Positions 1 through 8,987 are shown, counted from the first letter of the stretch. The stretch is 42,811 nucleotides of DNA from DASXBA01 sp046729895 (GCA_046729895.1 JBKPHP010000050.1:1-42811), one strand, 5' to 3'. The notes: generated by a model from the sequence alone, not told the origin. Translations and numbers: made by a program.

Positions 1-136
1 GGTGATATTCGACCTGGGGCTCGTGCGGGAGCTCGGCTATTACACGGGGGCCGTCTTCGAGCTGTACGACCCCGCCGTGGGATTCGCGCTCGGCGGCGGC
101 GAGTGCATCTGGCCCAGGCTGCCGAGGAGGGCCTGA
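1..136 (+). CDS. hisZ: ATP phosphoribosyltransferase regulatory subunit HisZ, 3' end only, apparently truncated
   Basis: Only the last 44 codons are visible. The peptide reads DLGLVRELGYYTGAVFELYD and then a GGG, as in class II HisRS-like HisZ proteins just before and into motif 3. HisZ is the regulatory partner that short-form HisG needs for the first step of histidine synthesis, and short hisG follows directly, which supports the call. The end is odd. After GGGE the frame runs into CIWPRLPRRA and stops at 134-136, while another frame over 103-141 encodes VHLAQAAEEGLK and stops at 139-141. That peptide looks like a normal C-terminus for this family. Roughly forty codons between the motif and the tail therefore seem lost, with a frame change. 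This could be a real deletion or an assembly error. The rest of the gene lies outside the window. Confidence 0.75.
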   Translation, partial: VIFDLGLVRELGYYTGAVFELYDPAVGFALGGGECIWPRLPRRA

Positions 137-141
137 AGTGA

Positions 142-219
142 GGCTGGCTGTTGGCAGTTGGCAGTTGGCAGGCACTTGGGCCCTAGCCTCTGCCAGCTGC
201 CAGCTGCCAGCTGCCAGCC
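142..219. repeat. Heptamer inverted repeat, 30-bp arms, between hisZ and hisG
   Basis: The left arm (142-171) is built from TTGGCAG heptamers and the right arm (190-219) from CTGCCAG heptamers, with 18 nt between them. By eye 29 of 30 positions can pair in RNA: 26 Watson-Crick pairs, three G-U pairs and one mismatch. The structure ends two bases before the GGAGGGG ribosome-binding site of hisG (221-227). A related, less perfect element lies at 8901-8987. Confidence 0.85.
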
Positions 220-235
220 CGGAGGGGATGCGGCG

Positions 236-865
236 ATGAGCCCGCCCCTCACGATCGCCGTACCGCGCGGCGCCCTGTTCGGCGGCACCCTCGACCTGCT
301 TGACCGGCTCGGGCTCGACACGGCCGAAGTTCGCTCCAACGAGCGGAAGCTCTTGTTCGCCGAGGCGGGCATAGTGACCATGCGGCCGAGCGACGTGCCG
401 ACCTATGTCGAGCACGGAGCGGCCGACATCGGCGTCACCGGCAAGGACGTCCTCCTGGAGCAATCCGAGCGTGAGGTGTACGAGCTGCTCGACCTCGGAT
501 TCGGGCACTGCCGGATGGTTGTCGCCACGCGCGCGGGGGACGACGCGCTGGCAGAGTCCCTGCGCCGCCTCGGCAGGGTGCGGGTGGCAACCAAGTACCC
601 GCGCATCGCGGCCCGCCACTTCGCCGAGACGGGTCGGCAGGCCGAGATCGTCGAAGTCAAGGGCTCGGTCGAGCTGGCACCCCTCACCGGCCTGGTCGAC
701 GGGGTGGTGGACCTCACCGCCAGCGGCCGCACGCTCTCCGAGAATCACCTGGAGGTGGTGGAGGAAATCGTCGCCTGCACGGCCCGCCTGATCGCCAACC
801 CGGTGGCCCACAAGCTGAAGGCGGCCGACATGGACGCGCTGGTGGAGAGGATCCGCTCGGAATGA
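236..865 (+). CDS. hisG: ATP phosphoribosyltransferase, short form (HisG-S)
   Basis: This enzyme condenses ATP with PRPP to give phosphoribosyl-ATP, the first committed step of histidine synthesis. The protein is 209 aa, the short catalytic form that lacks the C-terminal regulatory domain and works in complex with HisZ, whose gene end lies just upstream. Visible family features are the N-terminal LTIAVPRGALF strand, the GVTGKDVL segment and the PRPP-binding region GLVDGVVDLTASGRTL. The ATG at 236 is chosen because GGAGGGG at 221-227 lies 8 nt before it. An in-frame start at 158 would translate the inverted repeat and is rejected. The stop overlaps the hisD start as ATGA at 862-865. Confidence 0.95.
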   Translation: MSPPLTIAVPRGALFGGTLDLLDRLGLDTAEVRSNERKLLFAEAGIVTMRPSDVPTYVEHGAADIGVTGKDVLLEQSEREVYELLDLGFGHCRMVVATRAGDDALAESLRRLGRVRVATKYPRIAARHFAETGRQAEIVEVKGSVELAPLTGLVDGVVDLTASGRTLSENHLEVVEEIVACTARLIANPVAHKLKAADMDALVERIRSE

Positions 866-2100
866 GGATCCAGCGGCTCGAGAACGGCTGGTATCGGCCG
901 GGTCCCCCGCTCGAGGTAGAGGAGCCGGTGCGCGAGATCCTCGCTCAAGTTCGGGATGAGGGGGATGCCGCCGTGCTGCGGCTGACCGCGCGCTTCGACA
1001 GGGCGGAGTTGCGGCCGGAGCAGCTGCAGGTCGACCCGAGGGAGCTCGAGGCGTCGCTCGGCGCCCTGGAGCCCGATGTGCTCGCGGGGCTGCGAACCGC
1101 GATCGCCAACGTGCGCGCCGTGGCAGAGGCGCAGCTGCAAGAGCCGCTACTCGTGGAGCTCGCCGAGGGGCAGCGCGTGGAGGTCGCCGAGCTACCGGTC
1201 CGCCGGGTCGGCATCTACGCTCCGGGCGGGCGGGCCGCCTATCCCTCCACCGTGGTGATGTGCGCCGTAACGGCTCGCGCCGCGGGAGTGGACCAGATCG
1301 CCGTTTGCGCCCCTCCCGGCCCTGGCGGCCGGGCGCATCCGCTGATACTCGCCGCCTGCGTGCTCTGCGAGGTGAACGAGGTGTACAGGATGGGCGGGGC
1401 CCAGGCGGTGGCGGCGCTCGCCTACGGGACCCGCTCCGTCCCCGCGGTGGACGTGATCGCGGGGCCCGGTAACGCGTACGTCCAAGAGGCCAAGCGGCAG
1501 CTCGCAGGACAGGTGGGGATCGACGGACTCGCGGGTCCCAGCGAGCTGGCGATCGTAGCGTCCGCCGGTGCCGACGCGGAGCTCGTGGCGATCGACCTGC
1601 TCGCGCAGGCGGAGCACGGCCCCGACACTCCGCTGTGGCTGTTGTCGGCCGATGCCGACGTCCTCGATGCCGCGGTCCTCGCGGTCGAGCGGCTCGCGGG
1701 CACACGGCCCGGCATGGCAGATGCGCAGCTCCAGGCGGTGCTGGTCGATGAGGTACGGACGGGGGTGCGCCTCGCGGATGAGATCGCGCCCGAGCACCTC
1801 GAGCTCGTGGGCGAGGAGGCGGAGGCCTTCGCCAGTCAGGTGCGCACGGCAGGCTGCCTGTTCGTGGGGGCCGGCGCGGCTACGGCCTTCGGCGACTACG
1901 TAGCGGGCTCGAACCACGTGCTCCCGACGGGTGGCGCCGCGCGCTTCCAGGGCGCTCTCTCGCCCGCCACCTTCCGCCGTCGCATGGCGAGGGTGTCCTT
2001 GCCGGGCGAGACGGCCGCCCGCCTGGCGCCCGCCGGCGCAGCGCTGGCCCGCGCCGAGGGATTTCCCGTGCACGCCGAGTCCATGGAGCGCCGCGCGTGA
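862..2100 (+). CDS. hisD: Histidinol dehydrogenase
   Basis: HisD oxidises L-histidinol to L-histidine in two NAD-dependent steps, the last of the pathway. The 412-aa length is normal. The zinc ligands expected for the family are visible: Gln249 and His252 in QAEHGPD, Asp345 in GDYVAGSNH, and a C-terminal His near 404. The catalytic Glu-His pair is Glu311-His312 in PEHLE. The segment GPSELAI is also conserved. The gene overlaps hisG by four bases and hisB by four bases (GTGA at 2097-2100), so translational coupling through the operon is likely. No hisC lies between hisD and hisB, so the aminotransferase must be encoded elsewhere. Confidence 0.97.
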   Translation: MRIQRLENGWYRPGPPLEVEEPVREILAQVRDEGDAAVLRLTARFDRAELRPEQLQVDPRELEASLGALEPDVLAGLRTAIANVRAVAEAQLQEPLLVELAEGQRVEVAELPVRRVGIYAPGGRAAYPSTVVMCAVTARAAGVDQIAVCAPPGPGGRAHPLILAACVLCEVNEVYRMGGAQAVAALAYGTRSVPAVDVIAGPGNAYVQEAKRQLAGQVGIDGLAGPSELAIVASAGADAELVAIDLLAQAEHGPDTPLWLLSADADVLDAAVLAVERLAGTRPGMADAQLQAVLVDEVRTGVRLADEIAPEHLELVGEEAEAFASQVRTAGCLFVGAGAATAFGDYVAGSNHVLPTGGAARFQGALSPATFRRRMARVSLPGETAARLAPAGAALARAEGFPVHAESMERRA

Positions 2101-2699
2101 GCGATTCCGACCGACAGCGAAGCGCTGAGATCTCCCGACAGACCGCGGAGACGCACGTCGAGCTGACGCTCGACATCGACGGCGCCGGCGAGGGCATCCG
2201 GCGGACGGGCGTCGGCTTCTTCGACCACCTGCTCGACGCGGTCGCCAAGCACGGGCGGCTCGACCTCGACGTGCGCGTCGAGGGCGACCTCGAGACCGGG
2301 CCGCACCACACGGTGGAGGACACGGGGCTCGCGTTCGGGCAGGCGCTCGACAGCGCACTCGGGGACCGGGCGGCCATCCGCCGCTTCGGCCAGGCGACGG
2401 TGCCCATGGACGAGGCGCTCGCGAGCTGCGCGATCGATGTGTCGGGGCGCCCCTATACGGCCTTCCGCGCGGCGCTGCCGGACGTCCGGGTTGGAGACTT
2501 CGACACCGACCTCGCCGAGGAGTTCGTCCGCGCCGTGGCGAACGCGGCCAAACTGACGGTGCACGTTCGCGTGGAGGAGGGCAGCAACGCGCACCACATG
2601 GTGGAGGCGGCGTTCAAGGCATTCGCCCGGGCGTTGCGCGAGGCGATCGAGCCCGATCCCGACGAGAGCGGGATCCCATCGACCAAGGGGCTCATATGA
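2097..2699 (+). CDS. hisB: Imidazoleglycerol-phosphate dehydratase
   Basis: A monofunctional HisB of 200 aa that dehydrates imidazole glycerol phosphate to imidazole acetol phosphate. The two manganese-binding repeats of the family are visible: GVGFFDHLLD with GPHHTVEDTGLAFG in the first half, and NAHHMVEAAFKAFARAL in the second. There is no histidinol-phosphatase domain, unlike the enterobacterial bifunctional enzyme. The GTG start overlaps the hisD stop as GTGA, and the stop overlaps the hisH start as ATGA (2696-2699). Confidence 0.97.
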   Translation: MSDSDRQRSAEISRQTAETHVELTLDIDGAGEGIRRTGVGFFDHLLDAVAKHGRLDLDVRVEGDLETGPHHTVEDTGLAFGQALDSALGDRAAIRRFGQATVPMDEALASCAIDVSGRPYTAFRAALPDVRVGDFDTDLAEEFVRAVANAAKLTVHVRVEEGSNAHHMVEAAFKAFARALREAIEPDPDESGIPSTKGLI

Positions 2700-3313
2700 C
2701 GAGGATCGCGATCCTCGACTACGGGATGGGCAACCTCCGCTCCGCGGAGAAGGCGCTGGAGCACGTGGGAGCCACCGTGTCCGTAACGCGCGACCACGAG
2801 CAGATCCGGACCGCCGATGGGATCGTGCTCCCCGGCGTCGGCGCATTCCCGAAGGCGATGGAGGAGGTGCGGAGGCTGGGCTTCGACGAACTCTTGCGCG
2901 AGCGGCTGGGAGCCGGAGTGCCGGTGCTCGGCATATGCCTCGGCATGCAGCTCCTGTTCGAGCGCTCCACCGAGCGCGGCGGCGCCGACGGCATCGGCCT
3001 GCTCCAGGGTCGGGTGGAGGAGCTCCAAGCCGACGGCCTGAAGGTCCCCCAGATCGGCTGGAACCCGGTCTCCTGGCGCCGCGACAGCCCGCTGGGGAAG
3101 GGACTGCCAGAGCCGTGCGCGTTCTACCACGTGCACTCGTACGCGCCGCGGCCCGCGCACGAGGCGGACGTCGTCGGCACCGCCGTCTATGGGTCGGAGT
3201 TCGCGAGCGCCGTGGCGAGGCCGCCGCTGTACGGGGTGCAGTTCCACCCGGAGAAGTCGGGTCCCGACGGACTGCGCCTGCTGGGGAACTTCGTGCGCGC
3301 CTGCGCCGAATGA
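2696..3313 (+). CDS. hisH: Imidazole glycerol phosphate synthase, glutamine amidotransferase subunit
   Basis: HisH hydrolyses glutamine and channels ammonia to HisF, which makes imidazole glycerol phosphate and AICAR. The 205-aa protein is a class I glutamine amidotransferase. Its nucleophile is Cys81 in GICLGMQLLFE and the rest of the triad is His184 and Glu186 in GVQFHPEKS. The N-terminal DYGMGNLRS is typical of HisH. The start and stop overlap hisB and hisA by four bases each, and the partner hisF lies one gene downstream. Confidence 0.97.
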   Translation: MTRIAILDYGMGNLRSAEKALEHVGATVSVTRDHEQIRTADGIVLPGVGAFPKAMEEVRRLGFDELLRERLGAGVPVLGICLGMQLLFERSTERGGADGIGLLQGRVEELQADGLKVPQIGWNPVSWRRDSPLGKGLPEPCAFYHVHSYAPRPAHEADVVGTAVYGSEFASAVARPPLYGVQFHPEKSGPDGLRLLGNFVRACAE

Positions 3314-4037
3314 TCCTCCTCCCGGCGGTCGACATCCGCGGCGGCAAGGCCGTCCGCCTGCGTCGGGGGCGGTTCGAGGACGAGACGGTCTACGCCGACG
3401 ATCCGGTCCAAGCCGCGCGATCGTTCGTGGAGCAGGGAGCGCGAGGGCTGCACGTGGTCGACCTCGATGGGGCACGCGCGGGAGAGCCCACGAACCTCGA
3501 CGACCTCGAGCGGATCACCAACGAGCTCGACGTTCCGGTGCAGTACGGCGGCGGCCTTCGCTCGCTCGGGTCGGTGCGGCGGGCCCTGGCGGCGGGAGCC
3601 GAGCGCGTCGTGCTCGGGACCGCTGCCTACACGGAGCCCGGTTTCCTGGAGCAGGCTCTCGAGACATGGAGCCCGCGCGTGCTCTTGTCGGTGGACGTCC
3701 GAGGAGGGCACGTGTCGGTGGCCGGGTGGACCAAGGAGACCCAGATGCTCCCCGAGGAGGTGATCCGCCGCATGCAGCGCATCGGGGTGACGCGCTTCGT
3801 CTACACGAACGTAGATCGCGACGGGACGCTCGAGGGTCCCGATCTGGACGAGGTCGGCCAAGTCTCCGAGACGGTTCGCGGCCGCTTCCTCTACTCGGGC
3901 GGGATCTCGTCCCTCGAGGACCTGCGGGGGCTGAAGGAGCTGCGGCTCGTGAACCTCGCGGGCGTGATCGCGGGCAAGGCGCTGTACGAGGGCCGCTTCG
4001 CGGTGCGGGAGGCCCGTGAGCTGCTGGAGGGCAAGCG

Positions 4038-4041
<4 letters not shown>
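3310..4041 (+). CDS. hisA: Phosphoribosylformimino-AICAR ribotide isomerase (HisA; PriA activity possible)
   Basis: A 243-aa (beta/alpha)8 isomerase that converts ProFAR to PRFAR. The family phosphate-binding loops and catalytic aspartates are visible: Asp8 in LLPAVDIRGGKAVRL, and NVDRDGTLEGPD in the second half. The ATG at 3310 overlaps the hisH stop; a longer in-frame reading from 2935 lies inside hisH and is rejected. In many actinobacteria the equivalent PriA also performs the TrpF reaction. Whether that holds here cannot be decided from this sequence, because no trp genes are in the window. Confidence 0.95.
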
Positions 4042-4799
<758 letters not shown>

Positions 4800-4810
4800 G
4801 TCGTCCGGTC

Positions 4811-4827
4811 GCGTTTCACCTAAACGC
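4811..4827 (+). terminator. Weak hairpin after the his operon
   Basis: GCGTTT and AAACGC form a 6-bp stem around a 5-nt loop, 11 bases after the hisF stop. There is no T-run, so termination is only a suggestion from position and structure. Confidence 0.3.
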
Positions 4828-4874
4828 TTCCGTCCGTCACGCGCGTCCAGGTTCGCCTTCGCGACACTACGGGC

Positions 4875-6104
4875 GTGACGGTCGCGGTCCACGACCTGCG
4901 CGAGCGGATTCGCCGCCTGCCCGGCATGGATCGGCTGCTGCCCGCCCTGGTGGGGTTGCCGCCGGCCTTCCTGGTCGGCGGCGCGGTGCGCGATCTGCTG
5001 CGGGGTGCGCACGCCGTCGACATCGACGTCGCCGTCGAGGGGAGTGCTCGCTCCGTCGCACGGGCGCTCGCCGAGCGGCTGTCGGGGCGCGCGGGCGAGC
5101 ACGAGCGCTTCGGGACGGCGACCGTCCAGGCCGGCGACCTGTCGTTCGACGTGGCCGGAACCCGCAGCGAGGCGTACGAGCGCCCCGGGGCCCTGCCCCG
5201 GGTTGAGCCAGCCACCCTGGCCGAGGACCTCGGCCGCCGCGACTTCACGATCAACGCGATGGCGATCGGCCTGACCGGCGATGACCTGGGCCACCTCTAC
5301 GACGCCCACGGCGGACTCGAGGATCTCCGCTTGGGCGTGGTTCGCATACTTCACGAGCGGAGCTTCATCGATGACCCCACCCGACTGCTCAGGGCCCTCC
5401 GCTACGAGGCGCGCCTCGGCTTCGCAATGGATGCCGATACGGAGCGGCTGGCGCGGGAGGCGGTGGCCCGCGGCGCCCTATCCACCGTCTCGGGAGAGCG
5501 CCTTCGGGACGGCCTTTTGGGGCTCTTGTCGGAGCAGGAGGCCCCGGCTGCCGTGAACCGGATGCACGAGCTCGGCATCGACCGGGCCCTCCATCCGATG
5601 CTGGAGGCCGACGCGGAGCTGGTCGCCTCGGCGGCGCTCGGCGCGGTGACAATCGGCGCCGACCGCGCCCTGGCCGGCCTTGCGGCTCTGGTCCATTCCG
5701 ATCCACTCCTTCTCGCGGCCTGGCTCGACGAGCTCGGGGTCTCTGCCCGCCAGCGGGAGGTGGTCCTCCGGGCCGCGCGGTCGGCGCCGAGCCTGGCGCG
5801 GAAGCTGCAACGGGGGCAGCGGGCTTCCAGTATCCGCGAGCTCGTGGCCGGCGAGCCGCTCGAGTCGTTGGCACTGGCGCTAGCGCTGGGTGCGCCCGGT
5901 GAGCCAGTGCTTCGCTGGGTAACGAGCCTCCGTCACGTGCGGCTCGAGATCGACGGGGACGACCTGATCGCCGCCGGTGTGGCCGAGGGGCCCGCGATCG
6001 GCCGTGGGCTGGACGCCGCTCTGCGCCAAAAGCTCGACGGCGAGCTATCCGGGCGCGAGGAGGAGCTGGAGGCCGCGCTGGCGGCCGCCAGGAGCCCGGC
6101 ATGA
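4875..6104 (+). CDS. cca: CCA-adding-type tRNA nucleotidyltransferase / poly(A) polymerase family protein
   Basis: A class II nucleotidyltransferase that probably adds or repairs the tRNA 3' CCA end. The N-terminal catalytic head shows FLVGGAVRDLLRG followed by the metal-binding pair Asp49 and Asp51 in VDIDVAVEG, then FGTATV, RRDFTINAMAI and the neck segment DDPTRLLRALRYEARLGF. At 409 aa it has no obvious HD phosphohydrolase motif. Some bacteria split the job between CC-adding and A-adding enzymes of this family, so the exact specificity is open. The GTG at 4875 gives the expected N-terminus. The stop overlaps the next start (ATGA at 6101-6104). Confidence 0.85.
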   Translation: MTVAVHDLRERIRRLPGMDRLLPALVGLPPAFLVGGAVRDLLRGAHAVDIDVAVEGSARSVARALAERLSGRAGEHERFGTATVQAGDLSFDVAGTRSEAYERPGALPRVEPATLAEDLGRRDFTINAMAIGLTGDDLGHLYDAHGGLEDLRLGVVRILHERSFIDDPTRLLRALRYEARLGFAMDADTERLAREAVARGALSTVSGERLRDGLLGLLSEQEAPAAVNRMHELGIDRALHPMLEADAELVASAALGAVTIGADRALAGLAALVHSDPLLLAAWLDELGVSARQREVVLRAARSAPSLARKLQRGQRASSIRELVAGEPLESLALALALGAPGEPVLRWVTSLRHVRLEIDGDDLIAAGVAEGPAIGRGLDAALRQKLDGELSGREEELEAALAAARSPA

Positions 6105-6817
6105 GCGAGGTGCTTCTCGACACGATCGAGCTGCCGGGCGCCCGTGCGTTCTTCTCGACCCGCCTGGGCGGCGTCAGCGAGGGCCCCTACTCGTCTCTGA
6201 ACCTGGGCATCCTCACCGACGACGACCCCCGGCGGGTCGCGGACAACAGGCGCCGGGTGGCGCACGCCGCCGGGCTGGAGCCCGAGGCGATCGCGATGGG
6301 GTGGCAGGTGCACGGCACGGAGATCAGGAAATGGGACCGACCGGGGCCCGCCTACGCCTCCCCCGGGAAGGGCCTGCCCCGTGTGGACGGCCACCGCACC
6401 GAGCGGCCGCGACTGGGGCTTCTCGTGCTGGTGGCGGACTGCTTCCCGGTTGCCCTCGCGGGTGGCGGCCGCGTTGCCATTCTGCACTGCGGCTGGCGCG
6501 GTCTCGCGGACGGAATCGTGGGCCGGGCCCTGTCGAGCTTCGAGGACCCGCCCGCGGCGGCGGTGGGGCCGGGGGTCGGAGCCTGCTGCTACGAGGTGGG
6601 GGACGAGGTGCGGGAGCGATTCAAGGGAGTCGAGGGGGCTGTGCGCGGGCGGATGCTCGACCTGCGGGCCGTCGTTCAGCACGAGCTCCGGGAGGGCCGT
6701 GTCGAGTCGATCGAGCACCTCGACCGCTGCACGAGCTGCAGGGAGGACCTCTACTTCTCTCATCGCCGGGACGGCGGCGTCACCGGTCGTCAGTCGGGGC
6801 TGGTGCTGCGTGCCTGA
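6101..6817 (+). CDS. pgeF: PgeF/YfiH-family protein (multicopper polyphenol oxidase / LACC1 family)
   Basis: A 238-aa protein of the YfiH/LACC1 family. Members act as purine nucleoside phosphorylases or adenosine deaminases, and E. coli PgeF keeps wrong amino acids out of peptidoglycan precursors. Zinc-site and family motifs are visible: WQVHGTEI, VADCFPVAL, HCGWRGLADGIV, GPGVGACCYEVGDEV and the C-terminal CTSCREDLYFSHRRDGG. The neighbouring YggS-like gene overlaps by eight bases; this pairing next to sepF is common in Gram-positive division clusters, but a direct role in division is inference. Confidence 0.88.
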   Translation: MSEVLLDTIELPGARAFFSTRLGGVSEGPYSSLNLGILTDDDPRRVADNRRRVAHAAGLEPEAIAMGWQVHGTEIRKWDRPGPAYASPGKGLPRVDGHRTERPRLGLLVLVADCFPVALAGGGRVAILHCGWRGLADGIVGRALSSFEDPPAAAVGPGVGACCYEVGDEVRERFKGVEGAVRGRMLDLRAVVQHELREGRVESIEHLDRCTSCREDLYFSHRRDGGVTGRQSGLVLRA

Positions 6818-7457
6818 GCTCTTTACAGGCCTCGACGCGGCCGCTGTCCGCCAGAACCTCGAGTCCGTTCGCCAGCGGATCGCGGCAGCGGGGAGGGATC
6901 CCGGCGACGTGGAGGTCTGCGCGGCGATCAAGTACGTGCCCGCCGAGGAGCTCCCGGCGCTGGCCGAGGGAGGGGTCGCACTGGTGGGCGAGAACCGCGC
7001 GCAGGACCTGCTCGCAAAGCAGGAGCGTCACCGCGACCTGTTCACCTGGGACTTCATCGGGGCGCTCCAGAGCCGCAAGCTGAGGGACGTCGCGCCGAAC
7101 GTCCGCCTGATCCACTCCGTGGCGTCGGATTCGGTGCTGCGGCGGCTCCACGACCATCCCGTGGAGGAGCTGCTGGTCCAGGTCAACGTCGCCGAGGAGG
7201 AGGGCAAGGCCGGCATCCCGCCGGGCGAGCTCGCCGGGTTCATCGCACGCTGCCCCGCGCGCGTCGGCGGCCTGATGACGATGCCCCCGCTCGTGGAGCG
7301 CCCGGAGGACAACCGTCGCTGGTTCGCGCGCCTCGCGGAGCTTGCCTCCGAGCACGGCCTGGAGCGCCTTTCGATGGGGACGACCCAGGACTTCGAGGTC
7401 GCCGTGCAGGAGGGCGCGACGATCGTACGCCTGGGCGAGGTGCTCTACACCGGCTGA
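6810..7457 (+). CDS. YggS-family pyridoxal-phosphate homeostasis protein
   Basis: A 215-aa PLP-binding fold III TIM-barrel protein of the YggS/PLPBP family, involved in PLP homeostasis rather than known catalysis. The PLP lysine is in VCAAIKYVPAEE, followed by GENRAQDLLAK, WDFIGALQSRK (normally IGxLQxxK) and the late phosphate-binding region SMGTTQDFEVAVQEGATIVRLG. The GTG at 6810 matches the family N-terminus, and a longer in-frame reading lies inside pgeF. The gene ends tail to tail with the reverse-strand hydrolase, overlapping by 13 bases. Confidence 0.9.
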   Translation: MPELFTGLDAAAVRQNLESVRQRIAAAGRDPGDVEVCAAIKYVPAEELPALAEGGVALVGENRAQDLLAKQERHRDLFTWDFIGALQSRKLRDVAPNVRLIHSVASDSVLRRLHDHPVEELLVQVNVAEEEGKAGIPPGELAGFIARCPARVGGLMTMPPLVERPEDNRRWFARLAELASEHGLERLSMGTTQDFEVAVQEGATIVRLGEVLYTG

Positions 7458-8299
7458 GGCGGCACCCCCGAGCGCTCCAGGAAATCGGCGATCGCGTGCG
7501 AGAGGCGCGCTCCGCGCCAGGCGATCGGGGTCTCGTCCTCGTCCTCGACCAGGAGCTCCGCCCGGGGCAGCCGCTCTGCGTACTGGCGCGCCACCTCCAG
7601 GGGATGGAGGCTGTCGGGCCCGTCGCGGCTCCCGACGACCAATGTCGGGATCTCCAGCGATCGCAGCGGCTCGAGGCCGTCGAAGGCCTCGGAGAACGGC
7701 ACCACGCGCAAGGCGTCCGCCACCGCCCCCGGGTGCTCATGCCGCTCCATCCGCTGGCGCGTCGCCTCGCGTGCCACTTCGCGCCACCGCTTCGGCATGT
7801 CGTCGGGGACCGAGGCGTCGACGAAGCTGTCCACGCCCTCCTCGAGCGCGCTTGCCAGCCGGGCCCACACCTCGGGCGGGACCCGGGTCGTGCGGTCGCC
7901 CGTGTAGGCAGGGGTGATCTGGACCAGCGCGGGCACCCGCTCGGGGTGGGCCAGGGCGAAGGCAATCGCGGAGGCGGCGCCCATCGAGCTCCCCACCAGC
8001 ACGACGCGCTCGAGCTCTAGTTGCCCCAAGACCCGCTCCAGGTCGGCGATCAGGTCCGCGTACTCGTACTGCGAGGGGTCCGGGGCAGGGGAGGACGAGC
8101 CATGGCCGCGGGCGTCGTAGGCGACCAGGCGGTAGCCGCGCTTCACCAGATGCCGCGAGCCCTGCACCACGTTGCGGCGCGTCGCGGCGAGGCCGTGCAG
8201 GAGCACGAGCGGAGGACCCTCGCCCGCGGTCTCGCCGCTCAGCGCCACGCCGTCCGCGCCGCGGGGCTCGATCTGGCTGGGTCTGGGGGTCGCGCTCAC
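7445..8299 (-). CDS. Alpha/beta hydrolase, unknown substrate
   Basis: A 284-aa alpha/beta hydrolase. The oxyanion region is VLLHGLAATRRN, the YDARGHGSS loop is typical, and the nucleophile elbow is VGSSMGAAS with Ser105. The acid is probably the Asp in VVGSRDGPDSLHP. The usual C-terminal catalytic His context (a Gly-His after a strand of the AELLVED type) is not seen: the sequence reads AELLVEDEDETPIAWRGARL, and the nearest His is in RLSHAIADFL. The protein may use another His or be an atypical member. It lies on the opposite strand between the yggS-like gene and sepF, an insertion into an otherwise collinear block. The substrate cannot be predicted. Confidence 0.8.
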   Translation of the reverse strand: MSATPRPSQIEPRGADGVALSGETAGEGPPLVLLHGLAATRRNVVQGSRHLVKRGYRLVAYDARGHGSSSPAPDPSQYEYADLIADLERVLGQLELERVVLVGSSMGAASAIAFALAHPERVPALVQITPAYTGDRTTRVPPEVWARLASALEEGVDSFVDASVPDDMPKRWREVAREATRQRMERHEHPGAVADALRVVPFSEAFDGLEPLRSLEIPTLVVGSRDGPDSLHPLEVARQYAERLPRAELLVEDEDETPIAWRGARLSHAIADFLERSGVPPQPV

Positions 8300-8363
8300 G
8301 CTCGCTGCTCAATAATGTGTGAACAAGAGGGTTTTCGACGTCGTAGGCGAAAGACGGGGATCA

Positions 8364-8900
8364 ATGGCGCTTCGCGATACATGGCACCGTGCGTTGGTCT
8401 ATTTCGGCCTGGCCGAGGAGGAGGATCCCCATTACGAACCCGTGCCCGAGCCGGAGCCCGAGGCGGAGATCGAGGATCGCTACCGCGAGCGGCCGAACGT
8501 GCGACGGCTTCAGCGCAAGCGCCGGGACGAGTTCGACGACATCTTCGCCGATGAGCCGCGCGGATCGGGCCGCGACACAGGGGTCTTGCGCCCGGTGGCC
8601 GGGAACGGTCGTGCCTCCCGCGAGCTGCAGGTCCACCTGGTGGTGCCGAAGAACTTCAACGACGCGCAGCAGGTAGCCGATCAGTTCAAGGACTCCATCC
8701 CGGTGATCCTCAACCTCCAGGGCGCCGACACCGACCTGTCGAAGCGGCTGATCGACTTCTCCTCGGGCCTCACTTATGCGCTCGACGGCGGCATGCAGCG
8801 CATCGCCGACAAGGTGTTCCTGCTCACCCCGCGCAACGTCGAGGTGTCGGCGGAAGAGCGCGCGAGGCTGATAGAGAAGGGCTTCTTCAACCAGAGCTGA
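8364..8900 (+). CDS. sepF: Cell division protein SepF
   Basis: SepF anchors FtsZ to the membrane in actinobacteria and other bacteria without FtsA. The ATG at 8364 gives the conserved MALRDTWHRALVYFGLAEEE amphipathic membrane-binding helix, so it is preferred over an in-frame GTG at 8319. An acidic and proline-rich linker follows (roughly residues 20-80), then the core SepF domain with LQVHLVVPKNFNDAQQVADQ, SIPVILNLQ and a C-terminus rich in the usual DFSSGLTYALDGGMQRI motif. Length is 178 aa. The nearby yggS-like and pgeF genes and the downstream proC and yggT match the division-cluster order seen in many Gram-positive genomes. Confidence 0.95.
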   Translation: MALRDTWHRALVYFGLAEEEDPHYEPVPEPEPEAEIEDRYRERPNVRRLQRKRRDEFDDIFADEPRGSGRDTGVLRPVAGNGRASRELQVHLVVPKNFNDAQQVADQFKDSIPVILNLQGADTDLSKRLIDFSSGLTYALDGGMQRIADKVFLLTPRNVEVSAEERARLIEKGFFNQS

Positions 8901-8987
8901 CAGCTGACGGCTGGCAGCCGGCAGAGCTTCAGCCAGCGTCTCTGCCAGCTGCAGCCGGCGACGCCGGCGCACTGCCAGCTGCCAGCC
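8901..8987. repeat. Second CTGCCAG inverted-repeat element, with competing arms
   Basis: This lies between sepF and proC. A left arm at 8909-8924 can pair with 8972-8987 (15 of 16) or, with a one-base bulge, with 8940-8956. A perfect 7-bp palindromic arm pair sits at 8954-8968. The CTGCCAG unit is shared with the hisZ-hisG element at 142-219. Confidence 0.75.

Noticed and set aside
158..235. Upstream extension of HisG
   Set aside because: It would translate the inverted repeat; the GGAGGGG spacing fixes the start at 236.
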